Shown: piece by piece, positions 59,298-64,000 of the stretch
Numbering within the stretch: position 1 is the first letter of the stretch
How the letters are laid out: every line of letters starts with the position of its first letter
DNA from: Laccaria trichodermophora
Taxonomy: Eukaryota; Basidiomycota; Agaricomycetes; Agaricales; Hydnangiaceae
NCBI GenBank assembly: GCA_018417955.1
Contig: JACTVC010000016.1
Coordinates: forward strand, 744,001 to 808,000
Reading direction: 5' to 3'
Length of the DNA: 64,000 bases
The notes under the pieces: model-generated
Database searches by the model: none
Seen by the model: only the letters and a program-made list of their open reading frames with translations
What the model was told of the DNA's origin: nothing
Position numbers and translations under genes: made by a program

Positions 59298-59373
59298 TGG
59301 TTTTCAACGAAAATGATCGGCGTTTTGCCCGACAATTGGTCTCTAACGAGGATGATCGACGTTTTGCTCGACA
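59298..59373 (+). promoter_or_regulatory. Two shared ~37-bp motifs, copy D promoter
   Basis: Units at 59298-59334 and 59337-59373 (core GATGATCGNCGTTTTGC), plus a poorer third unit near 59240. A TATAAAAAA-like box at ~59529 is about 25 bp from the remnant's ATG, as in copy B. Confidence 0.5.
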
Positions 59374-59554
59374 TACATGCTCAGTGTACTTTTGGTGTAT
59401 GCCTGGCGCTCAAGTTTTTGTTCAGACGTGCAGCTCAATTCGCGAACACCTTGGGCTACTAGCCTCCAAACGCCTGTTCTTCACGGCGATATTCACAAGA
59501 TATGCGATATCCAACCAACTTTTCGTTTTATAAAAAAGCTCACCGCGAATAGAC

Positions 59555-59767
59555 ATGAAACGTTTTGATTGGGTCTTTTTTTCCCTTTCAATGCTGCTAC
59601 TATTTGGTTTTCTCTGTAATGTCAGACCCGTTCCGGAAAAGTGTGATTCCACTGTGCTTTATACAAAGAAGGGCGCAAGAAGTCCCAAGCGCCGTGCGCC
59701 ATCCGTCTATTTTTTCCATCTGGCTGCCATCGTCATAATCGGTGAATACTCCCTGCAGCCGAGGTGA
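59555..59767 (+). pseudogene. Truncated secreted gene, first exon only, copy D
   Basis: An ATG with an intact signal peptide (FFSLSMLLLFGFLCNVRP) and the following PVxEK match the first exons of copies A and B. Then similarity ends and an unrelated 40-residue tail runs to a stop at 59767. The basic middle and the conserved C-terminal exon are absent. The next feature is the 3' end of the PBI2-like gene. Confidence 0.65.
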
Positions 59768-59952
59768 AGTGGGGCGCCTTTCCGGAGGCAAAGTGAAAGA
59801 GTACCCAATTCAACATATTTTTGATGCATACATTTCATTAAAATTCTTGCGAATACACAAAGTATTTCAAAGGCGCATAGTGAAATATGGATGCAAGACG
59901 TTGATCTAATTACATAGTGGCAAGTACATTGACTGAGCTGATCTATCACTAT

Positions 59953-60412
59953 TTACTGGGTAGTGACGATGCAATCGGGTTCTAAATTGAGGTTAGTCGC
60001 GCATACCGACCTGTTATAAGCCTGGATGCACAAACCAATATAGGCGATCACACCGCTTGTGAGAGATTGGAAAGATTGGAGAGACTCCGGAGTCAATGTG
60101 GCCGCAAATCCCTGCGAGAAGCTATCAGCATCTTCCTTGGAGGTTGTTGGACACTTGACTTACATTGAGGACTGAATCGTAGCGGTGGGTGACCTCGCCG
60201 CCTACAAGTGCCAGTGTGTAGGAGATCGTATTTGATCTTGAAATGATTGTAGCTGACGCACCACTGGTGTTAACTTCATCAACGTATTTAGTGATCTCAT
60301 CTTGGGTGACTTCTGGTTTGAAAACAACGATGAATCTTCCAGCTAGAAAGCGAGGAGGGCATTATCAGATCGCGACTTGGTGTGTGATAGAGCAACAAGA
60401 CAAACCCGACAT
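59953..60412 (-). CDS. Proteinase B inhibitor (I9 propeptide-like), PBI2 type
   Basis: Coding is complement(join(59953..59981,60036..60111,60164..60201,60262..60342,60406..60412)), only 76 residues in five exons; the first coding exon is 7 nt. Introns are 54, 52, 60 and 63 nt. The spliced protein has the inhibitor_I9 pattern: GRFIVVFK near the start, a helix (VTQDEITKYVDEV), GGEVTHRYDSVLNGFAATL, a second helix (PESLQSFQSL), and EPDCIVTTQ at the C-terminus. Yeast Pbi2 inhibits vacuolar proteinase B and aids vacuole fusion; the family is the stand-alone form of the subtilisin propeptide fold. Leaving the 60-nt intron (60202-60261) in would also be open but inserts 20 residues into the domain, so splicing is preferred. 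A TATATAA box lies ~75 bp upstream. Confidence 0.9.
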
Positions 60413-60484
60413 GATAGCACTATGAATCGTAACTGTTGTGGTGTGAAAGTCTTGGATGGGTTTGGTAAGAAGAAGCTGGACGAG

Positions 60485-60492
60485 TTATATAG
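60485..60492 (-). promoter_or_regulatory. TATA-like box of the PBI2-type gene
   Basis: TATATAAC on the minus strand, about 75 bp upstream of the ATG at 60412. Confidence 0.45.
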
Positions 60493-60832
60493 ATGTTGAC
60501 CGCAGTCTAGGTACAGTCTAGGGCAGTGTGATAGCCACTCATCATCCTGGAAGTAGATGACGACGCCGGAGCATAACCGGCCCGATCCGTCTTAAGCGCT
60601 TAAGCGGTAATTCAGAACGAATCTTCAATCTCCTTCCCCTGGCATTACAGAGGATCCTCAAAAACGTAGTACAGCTATGTCACTGTAAGTAACTTTATGC
60701 GAATGAACACAAGAGAAAACGCACCTCGACAAAGCGTCAGGTTCAAATCGGAATTTCCCGTGATGCAGCTGACAAATCCAACCGCCGGATGGCGGGCAGA
60801 AATTCCAAATCCGAGACACCAGTATTCAGTCA

Positions 60833-62225
60833 ATGCCCTCGTCCGACTCCGACATCGTTCCCGACGACCATGTTGCTTTGGTTCTTATTGAAGAATCTGA
60901 GGATTCTTCGTTCTATTTAATGATCCCCTTAACCAAAATCCGTGCCTTATGTTTGAAGCCACTCAAGTATCTCCTCTACCTTGGCTGGTGCATTCTGGGC
61001 GGCGAGGGCGTCCTGTCTCTTGAACATGATGATCATAATGGGATTAATACCGATGAAGATGCTGATGGTGGCGAGATATACTACTATGTTCTGCATCAGC
61101 CCCTAGGTACGTTTCTCTCACTGTTATGAGTCCACACAGGACACTTACAACATGTCGTCTATCTATCCACCGAAGATCCAAATCAAGTTGTCGACCTCGA
61201 TGTCATCAAGGCCAGGACTGAAACTCCCTCTGAATCTTCCGCGAGCCGTGATTCATTCCGCACTGCTCTGCTGAAGCGTGATGTCCGATGTGTGTGGACA
61301 GGAACTCAGTATGGCGGGGACGGTATGCACATCATCCCCTATAAACGGGGTTCCGAAGTATGTCCCACAACTTTTTGCAGGGAAGGGTCTGATCGTCTCC
61401 CTTCGGCTAATTCAGTGGTTACAGCTGATTGTGGAGAATCGTCCATCCTACGACGAGGAGGTGGAATCACTTGAGGATATTGATGACATCCGGAATGGTG
61501 TTTTCGCAAGCATGATGATAAATCGCATATTTGATCAACGCCTTGTAGCGATCCTCAAAGTTTGTCATTTTTGTCTGTCCTTTTGTACTTTTTCTGATCC
61601 CTTTGCCGCCACCAATCACCAGACCCCCAACCATATTCTTGAAACTGGAGACATTCCCCCACATGGCAACCGAACCGATCTTCTGACAGATGTCATTTAT
61701 CCATCTCATAGCCGGTATACCCTGCAATGGTTGATAGACCCACCCCCGGGCGACATGAACATGGCCCCAAACAATGGTGATGCTGCTTTCAAGAAACATA
61801 CCAAGAAGGCGAAACCATCGGACCTTCTACTACACTATACATATGGTGCTGCAGCCATCAGACGCTGGGGGCATAATATGGCGGTCCTTACAGCATTTGC
61901 CATGCCTCCTCGTCCAGGGGTGCCTGTTCCGGTGCCAGCAGGACCAACGAAAACTATACATGATAGGCATGCTACCATTCTAAAGTGTTCTGAAGCCCAG
62001 AGCACTGGTGAAACTGGTTCTGGGAGTTCTAAGGCTTCTAAGGCTGGGGCTGGGACCAGGGGAGTGGTGGAATCAGAGGGTCAGGCGATCTGGGATGAGG
62101 ATGACGTCATGCTTTTTTTTGGGGGAAACTCAAAGACTGCAAAAGAACGCAATCTCAAGAAAGTTGGTGAGAAGAGTCAGCGTTTGGAGCAGTGGAGGGG
62201 TGGCGTGGCTCAGGATTCCGTTTGA
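60833..62225 (+). CDS. HNH endonuclease-like (HNH_2) protein
   Basis: Coding is join(60833..61106,61140..61357,61416..61559,61623..62225), 412 residues. The HNH_2-type core is in exon 2 and the start of exon 3: LLKRDVRCVWTG, GMHIIPYKRGSEW, then VESLEDIDDIRNGVF, matching the beta-beta-alpha metal layout with His in HIIP and the DIRNG helix. Downstream YPSHSRYTLQWL, DAAFKKHTKKAKPSDLLLHYTYGAAAIRRWG and PPRPGVPVPVPAGP are hallmarks of a large agaricomycete protein family with this domain; its role is unknown. The first proposed intron is only 33 nt, at or below the usual minimum, so that junction is less certain. Introns 2 and 3 are 58 and 63 nt. The C-terminal ~90 residues are Ser/Gly/Lys-rich. 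Confidence 0.87.
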
Positions 62226-62377
62226 CTCTGCTGTATGGTTAAGAAGTGATAGGTACACATCCATTCTCTCACGAGGTTTTGTACTGTAGTTATCTTCTCA
62301 AAACGTTTGCAAAACGTAGGCAAGAAGTAGTCATGTACGATCCATGAATGAAGATAAATGAAGAAAATGGACGGGCT

Positions 62378-64000
62378 CTATTCGTCAAACCCACCCATAG
62401 CACGAATACCCTCTACTATCCTTCTATAATCTCGAAGTAGTTCGCCTACTTCCGACAGGCGAAGTTCGTCGGCGGTACATGTTACAAACCGTTGTATCGG
62501 AGGTGCCAAGCGCGAAGAAAAGGGAGAGGCCGGTCGAGACGGGGGCGGTGTAGTATGTGGGAGTTGAGATATCGGTGGTTGTAGCAGCGATGATCTCCGA
62601 GACGTAGGAGGCGAGCCCTGCATGTATAACAAGATGATGAGAATCGAAATGTGGGGGTAAGACAATTACAAACCTTCAAACTCGCGAGAGCCGACATGTT
62701 CGCCAACCGGTCTGATAAGCTTTTCCTCGTCCCTCGACCTGGACTGTTCTTCCCTTTTGGCCTGACCTTCACCTTCTTGCTTTTGCTAGCACTCATCATC
62801 GCCTCAAAGCTTCGTATACTCCTCGTATCACCACCACCAACACTAAGCGCATCATCCCCATCCTCATCCGCATCTTCACCTTCTTCTTCATCCCCCGTCG
62901 CCTCGCTGTCATGCGCATACGGATCCACATCTTCTTCCTCCTGGCTCTCCTCCCCATCGACCTGAACTTTGAAAGAAGACCTTCGAGACCTGACTGACCC
63001 CGGCTGCGAAACAGAGACCAACTGCTGCCCTGCCTCTTCGGCGCCCGTCGTAGGTTTCCTGGACGGTATAGGCAACGACGCAGCGATACTGGCGATAGAA
63101 AACCCGCTTTCCCGTCTCAGCAAGCCGAGCCCTGGCTTTCCCCCACTGCCTGGCTGCTGTTGGCCAGGGGTGGTAGGCCTCTGAGCAGCTGCTGGGTTTG
63201 GAGCGACGTTGTTTTGTGGTAGGAAAGAGCGGAGGATACCAAAGGAGGAGTCGACGACGCCCGTTATGACCTTGTTTGCTGAATCGGCAATGGCGTCTAC
63301 CTGCTGCTCCATTCGACCGCGGAGGCTGCCCTGTAGACCTTCGGCTAGGGATAATGGGGTCTCTGTTGTTACTGGACTTCGAGTAAGTGGAATTGGCGTC
63401 AACTCCGCTGCACTAGAAAGTCGAGATGCATGATCAGAATGAAAAAGTTAAAGAGAAAGGTAAACACAAACCTCATAACCTTATCACTGTCCACCAGCCC
63501 AAGAGCTGCCAAATCGACGTTCTCCAGGAAGTCGGCAACGGCCATCAAATTGATCAAGCAGTAGCTCTCTTCTCCCCCAATACTCTGATTCCGAAATCTC
63601 TGCGTAAAAAGGAGGTTGGACACAAGGTGTGGTGGATTGGCCTTAACCACGGAGAAGATGATCATAGGTAACAGAACATCGCCAGATACCGGTGTGGGCC
63701 CCTTTACTGGCGATTCCAACTTCAGAACCGGGCGTGGAGGTGCTGGGGGTGCTGTCCCTGTGAGAGGGAGAGGTGATGGTCTATGCTTGGCAGGCGCATT
63801 TGAACCCTTGCCTCCAGAGTTGGCTGCGTCATCTGGTGTTTTCTCCAAAATATGCTCGTCTTCTGCAGAAAATGCAACGTCTACAACAATAGGAAGTGGA
63901 GAGGGTGATTCCGATTTGGAGGATGAAGGTATAGCAGAACCATCCACGGAGGATTCCCTGGAAGACGTTGCCTCGGCAGCTGGTATCTTCAGATTTTCCT
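62378..64000 (-). CDS. VPS9-domain Rab5-type guanine nucleotide exchange factor, partial
   Basis: Coding is complement(join(62378..62617,62674..63412,63472..>64000)); the 5' part lies beyond the window. Introns are 56 and 59 nt. The exon at the edge contains the second half of a VPS9 domain: VSGDVLLPMIIFSVVKANPPHLVSNLLFTQRF, then GEESYCLINLMAVADFLENVDL, including the conserved Asp and Tyr that contact Rab5-class GTPases. It is followed by a ~300-residue tail with an acidic stretch (EESQEEEDVDP...), a basic KSKKVKVRPKGK segment and Pro/Ser-rich sequence. The ending DELRLSEVGELLRDYRRIVEGIRAMGGFDE is helical. Family members act on early endosomes in vacuolar sorting. The phase-2 join (ATG AG|T) at the first intron fits. 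Confidence 0.9.

Overview
The window is genomic DNA of a filamentous fungus, almost certainly an agaricomycete (mushroom-forming basidiomycete). Genes are split by many short GT-AG introns, mostly 46-93 nt, often with CTGAC or CTAAC-like branch points. Several proteins are typical of this group: an HNH_2 endonuclease-like protein, an Mkt1 orthologue, a RhoGEF-PH-FYVE protein, an I9/PBI2 protease inhibitor, a six-cysteine small secreted protein and a VPS9 Rab GEF. All exon structures below were read by eye from splice signals, frame and family resemblance.

Layout. 1-5.1 kb holds two degenerate copies of one segment: a cupin-like gene followed by an antisense fragment of a microbial-type PARG gene. 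The second copy carries a 605-bp hAT-type MITE with a perfect 8-bp target duplication. A frameshifted flavin-reductase-like gene lies between them. 5.3-18.9 kb is an accessory cluster: a small secreted protein, two pirin-like genes, an intact PARG-like gene, and two copies of a divergent gene pair. That pair is a secreted, lysine-rich protein with a possible ribotoxin/RNase T1-like C-terminus, facing an acidic cytosolic protein of unknown family. 21-34 kb has housekeeping-type genes on the minus strand (RhoGEF-PH-FYVE, C2HC zinc finger, Mkt1) separated by gene-poor DNA. 34.7-44.5 kb is gene-poor and holds a degenerate tandem array and a foldback Tc1/mariner-like MITE. 44.5-51.4 kb has a proline/serine-rich protein with a possible PP1 docking motif and a membrane glycoprotein gene lying inside an interrupted tandem repeat. 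56.7-59.8 kb has two tandem copies of the divergent pair in which the secreted gene is reduced to its first exon while the partner is frameshifted (copy C) or open (copy D). The window ends with a PBI2-like inhibitor, the HNH protein and a VPS9-domain gene cut by the edge.

The most interesting signal is the four-copy divergent pair. Its sides look electrostatically complementary (basic secreted, acidic intracellular), they share an intergenic block with a recurring ~37-bp motif, and decay hits the secreted gene first. That is what a toxin and self-protection module would leave behind. This is inference: no function is proven by the sequence.
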